A stretch of DNA of 27,863 bases from Chitinilyticum litopenaei DSM 21440 (GCF_000428145.1 NZ_KE386632.1:1-27863); one strand, 5' to 3'. Numbered from the stretch's first letter, positions 7,443-15,255 are shown. Numbers and translations are program-made. The notes: generated by a model not told the origin, from the letters alone.

Positions 7443-8225
7443 ATGTTGCGCACCTTGCTCTTGCTGATCGTACTTGCCCTGTCGCCGCTGGCGACGGCGG
7501 ATGACATTGCCACCCTCAGCCCGCGGCACAAGCCGGCAGCCGAGCTGTTGCCGGTCTTGCAGCAGGCCTTTCCCGATGCCGCCTTCAGCGTGTTCTACCA
7601 GCAGCTGATCGTCCGTGCGCCGGACCGCGCAACGCTGGCGCGCATCGAGGCGCTGCTGGCCGAGCTTGATACCGTTACCCGCCAGTTCCGCCTCAGTGTC
7701 GAGCAACGCCAGCACGCCAGTGCCGCCGGCTGGCATTTCGACACCAGTGGCCGCGTCGTGATCCGCAACGGCAAGGCGGGCGGCGCGCTGGCCGTGTCGC
7801 TTGGCCAGTTCCACAGCGACAGCCGCCTGCTCAACCGCAGCAGCGTGCTGACGCTGGACGGGCAGGAGGCGTGGATTTCGCTCGGGCAAAGCCGCTTTTA
7901 TCCGCTGCGCACCTGGTGGCCGGGCAGCGGTGTGGTGGTGAGTGGCGGCGAATGGGCGAGCGTGGGCAACGGTTTTGTCGCGCAGCCGCTGGCGCAGGGA
8001 CGCGAGGTCGTTGTCAGGCTGAGCCCGCAGCTGAGCCGCTTTGTCGGGGGCAGGCGCATCGAGCGCGCCGGCGCCTACACCGAAGTGCGCGCCAGTCCCG
8101 GTGAATGGCTGCTGATCGGCGAGAGCAACAGCAGCAGCCAGTCATCGACCGCCGGTTGGCCGGACAATGGCAGCGAGCGCGGGCAGGGCGGCTATCAGGT
8201 CTGGTTGCGGGTGGACGAAGACTGA
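7443..8225 (+). CDS. Exported protein with secretin N-domain (NolW-like) fold
   Basis: 260 residues. Residues 1-19 form a Sec signal peptide ending in ATA, so the product is periplasmic. Residues about 24-78 resemble the short N-domain of secretins (NolW-like). The pattern is a strand with LSPRHKPAAELLPVLQQAFP, then FSVFYQQLIVRAPDRATLARIEALLAELD, the beta-alpha-beta-alpha 'localise and compare' unit of PilQ/GspD-type proteins. The outer-membrane barrel domain of secretins is absent. The rest contains beta-rich segments and a Ser/Gly-rich stretch near 230-245. No pilus or secretion genes are nearby. It may be an accessory or degenerate secretin-like protein; function unknown. The start is supported by the signal peptide and a GGAG about 12 nt upstream. 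Confidence 0.8.
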   Translation: MLRTLLLLIVLALSPLATADDIATLSPRHKPAAELLPVLQQAFPDAAFSVFYQQLIVRAPDRATLARIEALLAELDTVTRQFRLSVEQRQHASAAGWHFDTSGRVVIRNGKAGGALAVSLGQFHSDSRLLNRSSVLTLDGQEAWISLGQSRFYPLRTWWPGSGVVVSGGEWASVGNGFVAQPLAQGREVVVRLSPQLSRFVGGRRIERAGAYTEVRASPGEWLLIGESNSSSQSSTAGWPDNGSERGQGGYQVWLRVDED

Positions 8226-8278
8226 GCGGCTTGCCGGGCAGGCACATTCAACGCAGTGGCCTCAGCAAAACCCAAATC

Positions 8279-8375
8279 AACCACAGAGGCACAGAGAACA
8301 CAGAGAAAAGCGGGAGCACGTCATCGGCATTGCTCGGGGTTGTGCTTTCTCTGTGCCCTCTGTGTCTCTGTGGTT
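8279..8375. repeat. CACAGAG-rich long inverted repeat, copy 2
   Basis: This is the tightest copy. The left arm 8279-8311 and right arm 8344-8375 pair almost fully; each holds CCACAGAG and two further CACAGAG units, around a 32-nt core. It lies in the 198-bp convergent space between the secretin-like gene and the patatin gene and could act as a bidirectional terminator. Confidence 0.88.
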
Positions 8376-8390
8376 CAATAGGTTTTTGAT

Positions 8391-8439
8391 ATGTATATGG
8401 CTGCAGCCCTTTTCAGAAAAGGGTTATGGGGCAATACCC
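8391..8439. repeat. 49-bp palindrome, copy 2, overlapping the patatin gene's 3' end
   Basis: Begins ATGTAT and ends ATACCC, with GGCTGCAGCC and CCCTTTT/AAAAGGG inside. It includes the stop codon (8424-8426) and the last codons of the patatin-like gene, so the C-terminal residues of that protein are encoded by the element. Confidence 0.78.
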
Positions 8440-9311
8440 TTGCCTTGCTTTTCCGCCAGCTTGCGACGGATTTCCGGCATCAGCGCCAGCGCGGCCTTTT
8501 CGCCTTCGAGGATGGCGGTGTTCTTCTGGTCGAAGTCCGCCGCGCCGATCTTGCCGACCTTGGGGCGGATGATCACGTCGGCGCGCGTCATTTCCTGTTC
8601 GCCCAGCTTCTGGCCCATGATGGTGATCGCCTGGTTGACGTTGCCGACCATGCTCGCCGGCCGGTTGTAAGTGGCCTTGCTGGAAATATCGACGGCGATC
8701 ACGAAGTCCGCGCCGAGCTGGCGCGCGGCGTCGACCGGCACCGGGCTGACGATGCCGCCATCGACGTAACGCTTGCCGGCAATCGTCACCGGCTCGAACA
8801 CGCCGGGAATGCTGCTCGACGCGCGCACGGCCTGGCCGGTGTTGCCGCTGCCGAATACCATGCGCTCGCCGTTGTCCAGATTGGTCGCCACTGCGGCAAA
8901 GCGCCTGGGGAAGGTTTCCATCGTCTTGCCGCCTACCAGCGTGTTCACGTAATCCTGCAGCTTCTGCCCCTTCACCAGCCCGCCGGACAAGAGGCTCACG
9001 TCGCGGATCTGGCTCTCGTCCAGCGCGAAGGCCTTTTCCTGCAGCGCGAACACGTCGATGCCGCTGGCGTAGAGGCTGCCGACGACGCTGCCGGCGCTGG
9101 TGCCGGTGACGACCTCGGCCTGGATGCCGTTGGCTTCGAGCATCTTGATCACGCCGATATGGGCAAAGCCCTTGGCCGCGCCGCCGCCCAGCGCCAGACC
9201 GACGCGGATTTTCTTGGGCGCGGGTTTGGGCGCGGCCGGTGGTTCGCTGGTGGCGCAGGCCGACAGCAGGGTGGAGGCCAGCAGGAGCTGCAAGAAGCTG
9301 CGACGTTTCAT
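8424..9311 (-). CDS. Patatin-like phospholipase family lipoprotein
   Basis: 295 residues. A lipoprotein signal peptide ends in the lipobox LLSAC with Cys19 as the lipid-modified residue, followed by a Pro/Ala-rich linker. The patatin domain begins near 35. It shows the oxyanion loop LGGGAAKGFAHIG (41-53), the nucleophile elbow GTSAG with Ser72, and the Asp184 of DGG, i.e. the complete Ser-Asp dyad. Members resemble the catalytic part of bacterial RssA/YchK- and PlpD-type patatins and hydrolyse acyl esters. Attachment to a membrane leaflet through Cys19 is predicted; the substrate is unknown. Its start overlaps the trmO stop (ATGA), indicating translational coupling. The C-terminal residues GKGIAP are encoded by the overlapping 49-bp palindrome and may be a recent addition. 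Confidence 0.92.
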   Translation of the reverse strand: MKRRSFLQLLLASTLLSACATSEPPAAPKPAPKKIRVGLALGGGAAKGFAHIGVIKMLEANGIQAEVVTGTSAGSVVGSLYASGIDVFALQEKAFALDESQIRDVSLLSGGLVKGQKLQDYVNTLVGGKTMETFPRRFAAVATNLDNGERMVFGSGNTGQAVRASSSIPGVFEPVTIAGKRYVDGGIVSPVPVDAARQLGADFVIAVDISSKATYNRPASMVGNVNQAITIMGQKLGEQEMTRADVIIRPKVGKIGAADFDQKNTAILEGEKAALALMPEIRRKLAEKQGKGIAP

Positions 9312-10006
9312 AGGGCAATGATCTCGTCAACAATGGCCTGCCCGTGCTGGCAGCGCCATTTGATATCCAGGGTATAGAGGCGTACGCCATACTGGCGTTC
9401 GCCTTCGTCGGCATACGCCGGGCGCGGGTCTTGCGCGAGCACCTCGCGGATCAGTTCGGGCAAGGCCGGGTAGCGCAGCGCATGCGTGGCGAGGCTGGCG
9501 CTGGCCGCCGGGCTGAACACCACCTCGAGCCGCGGCGGCGGGCCGTCGACAAAGCCGCCGCGCGCAGCGGGCTGGCTCTCGACAAAGGGAATGTAGGGCT
9601 TGATGTCGAGAATCGGCGTGCCGTCGACCAGATCGACACCGGTAAAGCTCAGCGTCACGCCGTCGCGGGTATCGATGCCGGCCAGCGCCACCAGCGACAG
9701 GCCCAGCGGATTGGGGCGGAACGGGCTGCGGCTGGCGAACACGCCGACGCGGCGGTTGCCGCCCAGGCGCGGCGGGCGCACCGTCGGCTGCCATTGCCCG
9801 GCCGTCTGGTGAAACACCCAGGACAGCCAGACATGCGAAAAGGCTTCGAGCCCGCGCACCGCTTCGGCGCGGTTGTACGGCGCCAGCAGTTGCAGCGTGC
9901 CGGTGGCGTGCGGGGCGAGCTGAGGCTGGCGCGGAATGCCGAACTTGTCGGCAAACGGCGTGGCGATGAAGCCGATGGGCTGGAAGGCAAACGACGTGTC
10001 GGACAT
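9308..10006 (-). CDS. trmO: tRNA (N6-threonylcarbamoyl-A37)-N6-methyltransferase
   Basis: 232 residues of the TrmO (formerly YaeB/TsaA) family, which use S-adenosylmethionine to methylate t6A37 in certain tRNAs. Family blocks are visible: the N-terminal FQPIGFIATPF (8-18), the RSPFRPNPLGLS signature (93-104), DLVDGTPILDIKPYIPF (125-141) and a C-terminal domain ending in a YTLDIKWR block. The frame extends upstream to 10108, but the ATG at 10006 lies directly before the conserved N-terminal strand. The stop overlaps the patatin gene start. This tRNA methylase and the lipoprotein have no obvious functional link. Confidence 0.93.
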   Translation of the reverse strand: MSDTSFAFQPIGFIATPFADKFGIPRQPQLAPHATGTLQLLAPYNRAEAVRGLEAFSHVWLSWVFHQTAGQWQPTVRPPRLGGNRRVGVFASRSPFRPNPLGLSLVALAGIDTRDGVTLSFTGVDLVDGTPILDIKPYIPFVESQPAARGGFVDGPPPRLEVVFSPAASASLATHALRYPALPELIREVLAQDPRPAYADEGERQYGVRLYTLDIKWRCQHGQAIVDEIIAL

Positions 10007-10130
10007 GGGAAGAACCGGAAATGACCACGCGATTGTGCCAAAGCGCACCCCGCTTGGCTGCGTGAATTTGTTACGCACTGGCGCTGTGCGGCGAAGGACT
10101 TGGTTCACTCAAGCGACTCTGCACTACATC

Positions 10131-10367
10131 TTTTCAGCGCCTTCGGCGCAGTGATCGGTTGCCGGTGTGCCGGCGGCACGTCAGGGGACTTGTCTTGCCA
10201 AGCCCCCCGACACCCCCAAGGCGCGCCCGTTCCGCAGCCCCTGCGGGGTGCCCTGCGATGCTCGACTTCGGCAGCGACGCGGGGCAACTCGGGCTGCGCC
10301 CTCAGACACTCCCCGCGCCGAAACCCTGCCGAAGCCTGCGCTTCTCGGCTGCTGCAAGGGCAGGGTA
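10131..10367 (-). repeat. ~240-bp GC-rich structured repeat element, copy A (inverted)
   Basis: The reverse complement of this stretch matches 15560-15799 over nearly its whole length. Shared blocks include CCGAGAAGCGCAGG, GAGCATCGCAGG and GGGCGCGCCTTGGGGGTGTC. A 13-bp stem (10180-10192 with 10199-10211) and an end hairpin GCGCC/GGCGC (10137-10149 region) are present in both copies. Short reading frames run through it, but none has a convincing start or codon pattern. It fills most of the 454-bp gap between trmO and the transporter gene. Confidence 0.85.
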
Positions 10368-10414
10368 GTTCTGCCAAGCAGCTGCGCCACTTCTGTATGC
10401 ATTGCCGCAATGCA

Positions 10415-10441
10415 AAAGGGCGCACCTGCGGCGCGCCCTTT
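10415..10441 (-). terminator. Rho-independent terminator of the NSS transporter gene
   Basis: AAAGGGCGC (10415-10423) pairs with GCGCCCTTT (10433-10441). On the minus strand the stem is followed by TTTTGC, 20 nt after the transporter stop codon. A further small hairpin GCATTG/CAATGC lies at 10399-10413. Confidence 0.75.
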
Positions 10442-10460
10442 GCTTTGTTCCGACCTTGGC

Positions 10461-11780
10461 TTACAGGCCGTGAATCCAGATGTAGCCCAGCACCAGCGGC
10501 GCAAGGAAGGCGCACACCAGCCGGAAGGCCGGCAACACCGCCGCCGCACCCTCGGCGTGCAGCTCGTCGCGCACGCGCGGCCAGATCGCCCAGCCGACAA
10601 AGACCGCCGCCAGCAGGCCACCGGCCGGCATCAGCACGTTCGACGCCACGTAATCCATCAGATCGAACGGTGTCTTGCCGAAGATCAGCGTTTTTTCCAG
10701 CACGCCAAACGACAGCGCAGCCGGAATGGAGGCGGCAAAGGAGGTGAGTGTCACCACCACGGTGGCCGGCTTGCGCGCCCAGCCGAACTCGTCCATCAGG
10801 AAGGCGACGATGGGCTCGAGAATCGATACCGACGAGGTCAGTGCGGCGAACAGCAAGAGGCAGAAGAAGGCGATGGCAAAGCCCTGGCCAAACGGCATCT
10901 TGGCGAAGATCGCCGGCATGGTGATGAAGGTCAGCCCGGGGCCCGCTGCCGGATCGACGCCAAAGGCGAACACCGCCGGCAGCACCATCAGCCCGGCCAG
11001 CAGGCAGGCCAGCGTCGCCAGCGCCGACACCCACAGCGTGGCGCCGACCAGCTTGGTGTCCGACGACAGGTAGGAGCCATAGGCGATGATCATGCCGCCG
11101 CCGATGGACAGCGAGAAGATCGCCAGCCCCATCGCATCGAGCAGCATCGTGGCGTTGACCTTGCTCCAGTCCGGCGTGATGAAATACTGGACGCCTTCCA
11201 TCGCGCCCGGCAGGGTCAGCGCGCGTGCGATCAGCACCAGCATCAGGAAAAACAGCGCCGGCATCAGGATCTTGCTCATGCGCTCGATGCCGGCCTGCAC
11301 GCCGCCCAGCACGATGGCCATATTGATGCCGAAGAAGATCGCGCAATACAGGATGGCGTCGGCCGGATCGGCGATAAAGCTGCCGAAGGCCGATTTCAGC
11401 GCCGCGGTATCGGCGGTGATCGCCTCGCCGGTGATCGAGCGCAGGATGTAGGCGACCGTCCAGCCGCCGACGACGCAGTAATACGAGAGAATGATGAACA
11501 CGCACAGCACGGAGAGCCGTCCCGCCCAGGCCCAGGTCTTGTTCTTCAGCTCGCGGTACGCGGTGGTGGCGGATTTGCGCGCGGCGCGGCCGATCAGCAT
11601 TTCGGCCAGCAGCATGCCCACGCCCAGCGTGAAGACGCAAACCAGATAAGCGATCAGGAAAGCGCCACCGCCGTTCTTGCCAGCGATATAGGGAAATTTC
11701 CAGATGGCGCCCAGGCCGACGGCGGAGCCGGCAGCAGCAAGGATGAAGCCCAGTTTCGAGCCCCAGTTGGCACGGGACAT
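10461..11780 (-). CDS. Sodium-dependent transporter, NSS (SNF) family
   Basis: 439 residues with 11-12 hydrophobic segments, an inner-membrane Na+-coupled symporter probably for an amino acid. The first helix carries the family signature: GSAVGLGAIWKFPY followed by GKNGGGAFLIAYL. The unwound Gly-rich region forms the Na+ and substrate sites in LeuT-type structures. Length and a short C-terminus fit bacterial forms with 11 helices such as Tyt1 and MhsT. The substrate cannot be read from sequence. The start at 11780 has GGAG 6-7 nt upstream and puts the signature at the usual place; the frame remains open to 12110 but without family similarity. The gene stands alone with its own terminator, and a long inverted repeat lies just upstream of its ribosome-binding site. 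Confidence 0.93.
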   Translation of the reverse strand: MSRANWGSKLGFILAAAGSAVGLGAIWKFPYIAGKNGGGAFLIAYLVCVFTLGVGMLLAEMLIGRAARKSATTAYRELKNKTWAWAGRLSVLCVFIILSYYCVVGGWTVAYILRSITGEAITADTAALKSAFGSFIADPADAILYCAIFFGINMAIVLGGVQAGIERMSKILMPALFFLMLVLIARALTLPGAMEGVQYFITPDWSKVNATMLLDAMGLAIFSLSIGGGMIIAYGSYLSSDTKLVGATLWVSALATLACLLAGLMVLPAVFAFGVDPAAGPGLTFITMPAIFAKMPFGQGFAIAFFCLLLFAALTSSVSILEPIVAFLMDEFGWARKPATVVVTLTSFAASIPAALSFGVLEKTLIFGKTPFDLMDYVASNVLMPAGGLLAAVFVGWAIWPRVRDELHAEGAAAVLPAFRLVCAFLAPLVLGYIWIHGL

Positions 11781-11790
11781 GATCACTCCG

Positions 11791-11828
11791 GTTACAGTTG
11801 GATGCCAAAGAGTGTGCCCAACTGTTAC
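11791..11828 (-). promoter_or_regulatory. Inverted repeat upstream of the transporter gene
   Basis: GTTACAGTTGG (11791-11801) and CCAACTGTTAC (11818-11828) are 11-bp arms with one mismatch, 16 nt apart and 11-48 nt upstream of the transporter ATG. It could be an operator, or a leader hairpin that affects ribosome access. Confidence 0.45.
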
Positions 11829-12008
11829 GGCCCGGCCTATTGGCGATAGTCCCGATCCGGACGACGCATCGGCAGCAAGTCGCTGGTAATGCGCACAGCT
11901 TTGCTGTGTGTTCGCATTACCCCGCAGTGGCCTCGCGTGACAGCCGGGTGTGCTGCACGCCTGCCTGTTATTCTTTTTGGTAAGTATTTTCGCGTATTTG
12001 TGTAAGAT

Positions 12009-12057
12009 TGTCATTGCCCAACAGCCACGCATGAGACCGAGTATGTGCCGTATACCC
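12009..12057. repeat. 49-bp palindrome family, degenerate copy (7a)
   Basis: Ends in TATACCC and aligns with copy 1 without gaps over the shared ATTGCCC, AGCCA and TGTG blocks. The left end has lost GGGTAT. Confidence 0.5.
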
Positions 12058-12122
12058 AATGACCGCTTTTTGCTTCGGGCAGTGCTGCTGCCGGCACTGG
12101 CGCTGACCAACGCCGGAACGGT

Positions 12123-12171
12123 GGGTATCGGGCGCTAGCCCCACACCAGCATGGGCTCTGGCTGCATGGGG
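12123..12171. repeat. 49-bp palindrome family, degenerate copy (7b)
   Basis: Begins GGGTATCGGGC, like the copies at 24548 and 27742, and holds CAGC/GCTG pairs. The right end reads CATGGGG in place of ATACCC, close to copy 6, which ends ATATGGG. It is followed by TGTTTTA, so it may work as a weak terminator. Confidence 0.5.
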
Positions 12172-12203
12172 TGGGGTGTTTTATATGCGCGCGAGGATCG
12201 TTG

Positions 12204-12232
12204 TTGCCTATTTTTTAGGCGCTGTGTAGAAT
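12204..12232 (+). promoter_or_regulatory. Sigma-70-type promoter for dusB-fis
   Basis: TTGCCT (12204-12209) and TAGAAT (12227-12232) are separated by exactly 17 bp. Predicted transcription start near 12239-12240, about 30 nt before the dusB ATG. There is no other good promoter before fis, so dusB and fis likely share it. Confidence 0.65.
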
Positions 12233-12268
12233 GGCCGCCCATCCCACCTCCCCCCTCTGCCACCGGTC

Positions 12269-13303
12269 ATGCGAATCGGGCCATACGCGCTTGCCAACAA
12301 TCTGATCGTGGCTCCCATGGCGGGGGTGACGGATCGGCCATTCCGCCAGCTGTGCAAGCGCTTTGGCGCGGGCCATGCCGTGTCGGAAATGATCACGGCC
12401 GACCAGAGCCTGCGCCTCACCAAGAAAACCCAGCGCCGCGCCGATTTCACCGGCGAGCTCGCGCCCATTTCCGTACAGATTGCCGGCAGCGAGCCGGAAA
12501 AGCTGGCCGAGGCCGCGCGCTATCAGGTGGCCAACGGCGCACAGATCGTCGACATCAATATGGGCTGCCCGGTGAAGAAGGTCTGCAACAAGCTGGCCGG
12601 CTCCGCCTTGCTGCAGGACGAAGCGCTGGTGCAGGAAATCCTCGAGCGCGTCGTCGCCGCGGTCGAGGTGCCCGTCACGCTGAAAACCCGGCTGGGCTTT
12701 TGCAATGGCGAGGAAAATATTCACCGCGTCGCCGAGCTGGCTGAGAATGCCGGCATTGCCGCGCTGGCCATCCACGGCCGCACGCGCGAGGACATGTATA
12801 ACGGCAACGCGCGCTATGAGCTGATCCGCGCGGTCAAGGCCGCGCGCCGCCTGCCCATCATTGCCAATGGTGATATCGATACGCCGCACAAGGCCAGGCA
12901 GGTGCTGGAGATGACCGGCGCCGACGCCATCATGATCGGTCGCGCCGCGCAGGGGCGGCCCTGGCTGTTTCGCGAAATCGGCCATTTTCTGGCCAGCGGC
13001 GAGCTGCTGCCGCCGCCCGATGTGAGCGAAGTGCGCGCGGTGATGATGGAACACCTGGACGCGCTGTATGCCTTTTACGGCGAGTATTCCGGCGTGCGCA
13101 TCGCGCGCAAGCACATCGCCTGGACGACCAAGGGTTTGCAGGGTGGCAATGCCTTTCGCCAGGCGATGTACGCGCTGGAAAGCAGTGCCGAGCAGGCGCG
13201 CGCCACGCGCGAATTTTTTGACCGCCTGTCCGCCATGAGCGACACGCTGGTTTATGACGATGACAGTGCCGCGAACGACGGCACTGCACCACAACAACAA
13301 TAG
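12269..13303 (+). CDS. dusB: tRNA-dihydrouridine synthase B
   Basis: FMN enzyme that reduces uridine to dihydrouridine in the tRNA D-loop. 344 residues with a TIM-barrel N-terminal domain. Visible motifs: the N-terminal LIVAPMAGVTDRPFR (12-26), the catalytic Cys100 in NMGCPVKKV, KLAGSALL (108-115), AIHGRTRE and the phosphate-binding GADAIMIGRAAQG block. The residues match the DusB subfamily rather than DusA or DusC. It is followed after 9 nt by fis, the arrangement known from E. coli, where the dusB product improves fis translation. The start has no strong Shine-Dalgarno sequence but lies directly before the conserved barrel strand. The last 25 residues are acidic/Ala-rich and likely disordered. 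Confidence 0.96.
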   Translation: MRIGPYALANNLIVAPMAGVTDRPFRQLCKRFGAGHAVSEMITADQSLRLTKKTQRRADFTGELAPISVQIAGSEPEKLAEAARYQVANGAQIVDINMGCPVKKVCNKLAGSALLQDEALVQEILERVVAAVEVPVTLKTRLGFCNGEENIHRVAELAENAGIAALAIHGRTREDMYNGNARYELIRAVKAARRLPIIANGDIDTPHKARQVLEMTGADAIMIGRAAQGRPWLFREIGHFLASGELLPPPDVSEVRAVMMEHLDALYAFYGEYSGVRIARKHIAWTTKGLQGGNAFRQAMYALESSAEQARATREFFDRLSAMSDTLVYDDDSAANDGTAPQQQ

Positions 13304-13312
13304 GGGAAACCA

Positions 13313-13567
13313 ATGACTGCCCAACTGGCCGACCGCCGTCAGGATCATATCGCCGACGCGATCCATCTTGCTCTGGCCGATTATTTCCGTGATCTGGATG
13401 GCGAGGCACCCTGCGCGCTGTACGACATGGTGCTGGCGCGCGTGGAAAAGCCGCTGCTGGAAGTCGTGCTGGAGCGTGTGGGGGGCAACCAGACCAAGGC
13501 GGCAGACATGCTGGGCATCAACCGCAACACCCTGCGCAAGAAGCTGCAGACTTACGACATGCTTTGA
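13313..13567 (+). CDS. fis: Fis-family DNA-binding protein
   Basis: 84 residues. The C-terminal helix-turn-helix NQTKAADMLGINRNTLRKKL (59-78) is the Fis motif, shared with NtrC-type activators. The N-terminal half (about 1-55) fits the dimerisation helices and the LYDMVLARVEKPLLEVVL segment of Fis. It is slightly shorter than the 98 residues of E. coli Fis, as usual in betaproteobacteria. Fis bends DNA and regulates rRNA, recombination and growth-phase genes. The ATG is preceded by GGGGAAACC and follows dusB after 9 nt, so the two are co-transcribed. The stop TGA is followed after one base by a 49-bp palindrome, which may end the dusB-fis transcript. Confidence 0.93.
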   Translation: MTAQLADRRQDHIADAIHLALADYFRDLDGEAPCALYDMVLARVEKPLLEVVLERVGGNQTKAADMLGINRNTLRKKLQTYDML

Positions 13568-13568
13568 T

Positions 13569-13617
13569 GGGTATGGGCTTGTGGCCTTTTACCAGTAAAG
13601 GCTGCAGGTGAATACCC
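13569..13617. repeat. 49-bp palindrome, copy 3, directly after fis
   Basis: GGGTAT (13569-13574) pairs with ATACCC (13612-13617). GGCCTTTT and AAAGGC form an inner stem around ACCAGT. It starts 2 nt after the fis stop codon. A further bulged hairpin (ATTTGCT 13635-13641 with AGCAAAT 13661-13667) follows before purH. Confidence 0.82.
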
Positions 13618-13692
13618 GTGGAAATGCCTTTGAAATTTGCTCCGTTTGCCAACGGGGCGCAGCAAATCGCAATTCAATCTGGAGAGATGTAA

Positions 13693-15255
13693 ATGAGCAA
13701 GATTCAACGTGCGCTGATCAGCGTATCCGACAAGACCGGCGTACTGGATTTCGCCCGTGCGCTGGTGGCGCAAGGGGTGGAAATCCTGTCCACCGGCGGT
13801 ACCGCCAAGCTGTTCGCCGACAATGGCGTTCCGGTCATCGAAGTGTCGGACTACACCGGCTTCCCGGAAATGCTCGATGGCCGCGTGAAGACGCTGCACC
13901 CGAAAATTCACGGCGGCATTCTCGGCCGTCGCGATCTGGAAGCGCACGTGGGCACCATGCAGGAGCACGGCATCGGCAATATTGATCTGGTCTGTGTGAA
14001 CCTGTATCCGTTCGAAGCGACCATCGCCAAGCCGGATTGCAGCTTTGAAGACGCCATCGAAAACATCGACATTGGCGGCCCGGCCATGGTGCGCTCGGCA
14101 GCCAAGAATCACGCGCACGTGGCGATTGTCACCGACGCGGCGGACTACAACGCACTGGTTGAAGAAATGCAGGCCAACGGCGGCGCACTGAGCCTGGCCA
14201 CCCGCATCAATCTGGCCAAGAAGGCCTTCAGCCACACCGCCGCCTACGACGGCGCGATCTCCAACTACCTGACCGCGCTGACCGACGCGGGCGAGAAGGT
14301 GACCTACCCGAATCGCCTGAACGTGCAGTTCGTGAAGGTGCAGGACATGCGCTACGGTGAAAACCCGCACCAGTCCGCCGCCTTCTACCGCGACCTGCAC
14401 CCGGCTGCCGGCAGCCTGGCGAACTACAAGCAGTTCCAGGGCAAGGAACTGAGCTACAACAACATCGCCGACGCCGACGCCGCGTGGGAAGCCGTCAAGC
14501 AGTTTGCCGAGCCGGCCTGTGTGATCGTCAAGCACGCCAATCCCTGCGGCGTGGCGGTGGCGGTCGATACTTATACCGCTTACCAGCTGGCGTTCGCGAC
14601 CGACACCACCAGCGCCTTTGGCGGCATTATCGCGTTCAACAAGACCGTTGACGCCGACACCGTCGAAGCCGTCTCCAAGCAGTTCCTGGAAGTGCTGATC
14701 GCACCGTCCTACACCCAGGAAGCGCTGGACCTGCTGGCGAAGAAGGTGAATGTGCGCGTGCTGGAAGTGGCCATCGAAACCGGCGAGAACAAGTTTGACC
14801 TGAAGCGCGTCGGCGGCGGCATTCTGGTGCAAAGTCCGGACGTGCATGCGCTGACGCTGGCGGACCTGAAGGTCGTGACCAAGAAGCAGCCGAACGATCA
14901 GCAATTGAAAGACCTGCTGTTCGCGTGGAATGTCGCCAAGTTCGTGAAATCCAATGCGATTGTATTCTGCGGCAAGGGCCAGACGCTGGGCATCGGCGCA
15001 GGCCAGATGAGCCGTGTCGATTCGACCAAGATCGCCGCGATCAAGGCCAAGAATGCCGGTCTGGACCTGCGCGGTTCGGTCGCCGCATCGGACGCCTTCT
15101 TCCCCTTCCGCGACGGTGTGGACGTGATCGCCGAAAATGGCGTGTCCGCCATCATCCAGCCGGGCGGCTCGGTGCGTGACGACGAGGTGATTGCCGCGGC
15201 CGACGAGCATGGCATTGCGATGGTCGTCACCGGCATCCGCCACTTCCGTCATTGA
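13693..15255 (+). CDS. purH: Bifunctional AICAR transformylase / IMP cyclohydrolase
   Basis: Catalyses the last two steps of de novo IMP synthesis. 520 residues, a typical length. The N-terminal IMP cyclohydrolase domain (about 1-195) shows SVSDKTG (10-16), STGGTAK (33-39) and RVKTLHPKIHGGIL (64-77). The C-terminal AICAR formyltransferase domain has the paired catalytic Lys280-His281 in VKHANPCGVA, and near the C-terminus FFPFRDGVD and IIQPGGSVRDDE. GGAGAG lies 6-8 nt before the ATG. The leader (13618-13692) holds a bulged hairpin that could affect expression. The gene lies downstream of dusB-fis and 568 bp upstream of purD; the gap is filled with repeats. The TGA stop overlaps the first base pairs of the first 104-nt repeat unit. 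Confidence 0.98.
   Translation: MSKIQRALISVSDKTGVLDFARALVAQGVEILSTGGTAKLFADNGVPVIEVSDYTGFPEMLDGRVKTLHPKIHGGILGRRDLEAHVGTMQEHGIGNIDLVCVNLYPFEATIAKPDCSFEDAIENIDIGGPAMVRSAAKNHAHVAIVTDAADYNALVEEMQANGGALSLATRINLAKKAFSHTAAYDGAISNYLTALTDAGEKVTYPNRLNVQFVKVQDMRYGENPHQSAAFYRDLHPAAGSLANYKQFQGKELSYNNIADADAAWEAVKQFAEPACVIVKHANPCGVAVAVDTYTAYQLAFATDTTSAFGGIIAFNKTVDADTVEAVSKQFLEVLIAPSYTQEALDLLAKKVNVRVLEVAIETGENKFDLKRVGGGILVQSPDVHALTLADLKVVTKKQPNDQQLKDLLFAWNVAKFVKSNAIVFCGKGQTLGIGAGQMSRVDSTKIAAIKAKNAGLDLRGSVAASDAFFPFRDGVDVIAENGVSAIIQPGGSVRDDEVIAAADEHGIAMVVTGIRHFRH

Larger units (their letters stand above)
11829..12203. other. Intergenic space with structured remnants and no convincing gene
   Basis: This 375-bp part of the transporter-dusB gap holds a strong bulged hairpin (GTAATGCG 11886-11893 with CGCATTAC 11913-11920; CACAGC 11894-11899 with GCTGTG 11903-11908). 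It also holds two degenerate members of the 49-bp palindrome family. A 62-codon frame (11950-12138) crosses both repeat copies and has no ribosome-binding site. Confidence 0.6.

Noticed and set aside
10105..11808. 567-codon minus-strand frame over the transporter and repeat element
   Set aside because: Arg/Ala/Gly-rich shadow of the transporter gene in another frame, running on into a non-coding repeat; no recognisable domain.
11950..12138. 62-codon plus-strand frame before dusB
   Set aside because: No ribosome-binding site, crosses two degenerate palindromes, and shows no family similarity despite a hydrophobic start.
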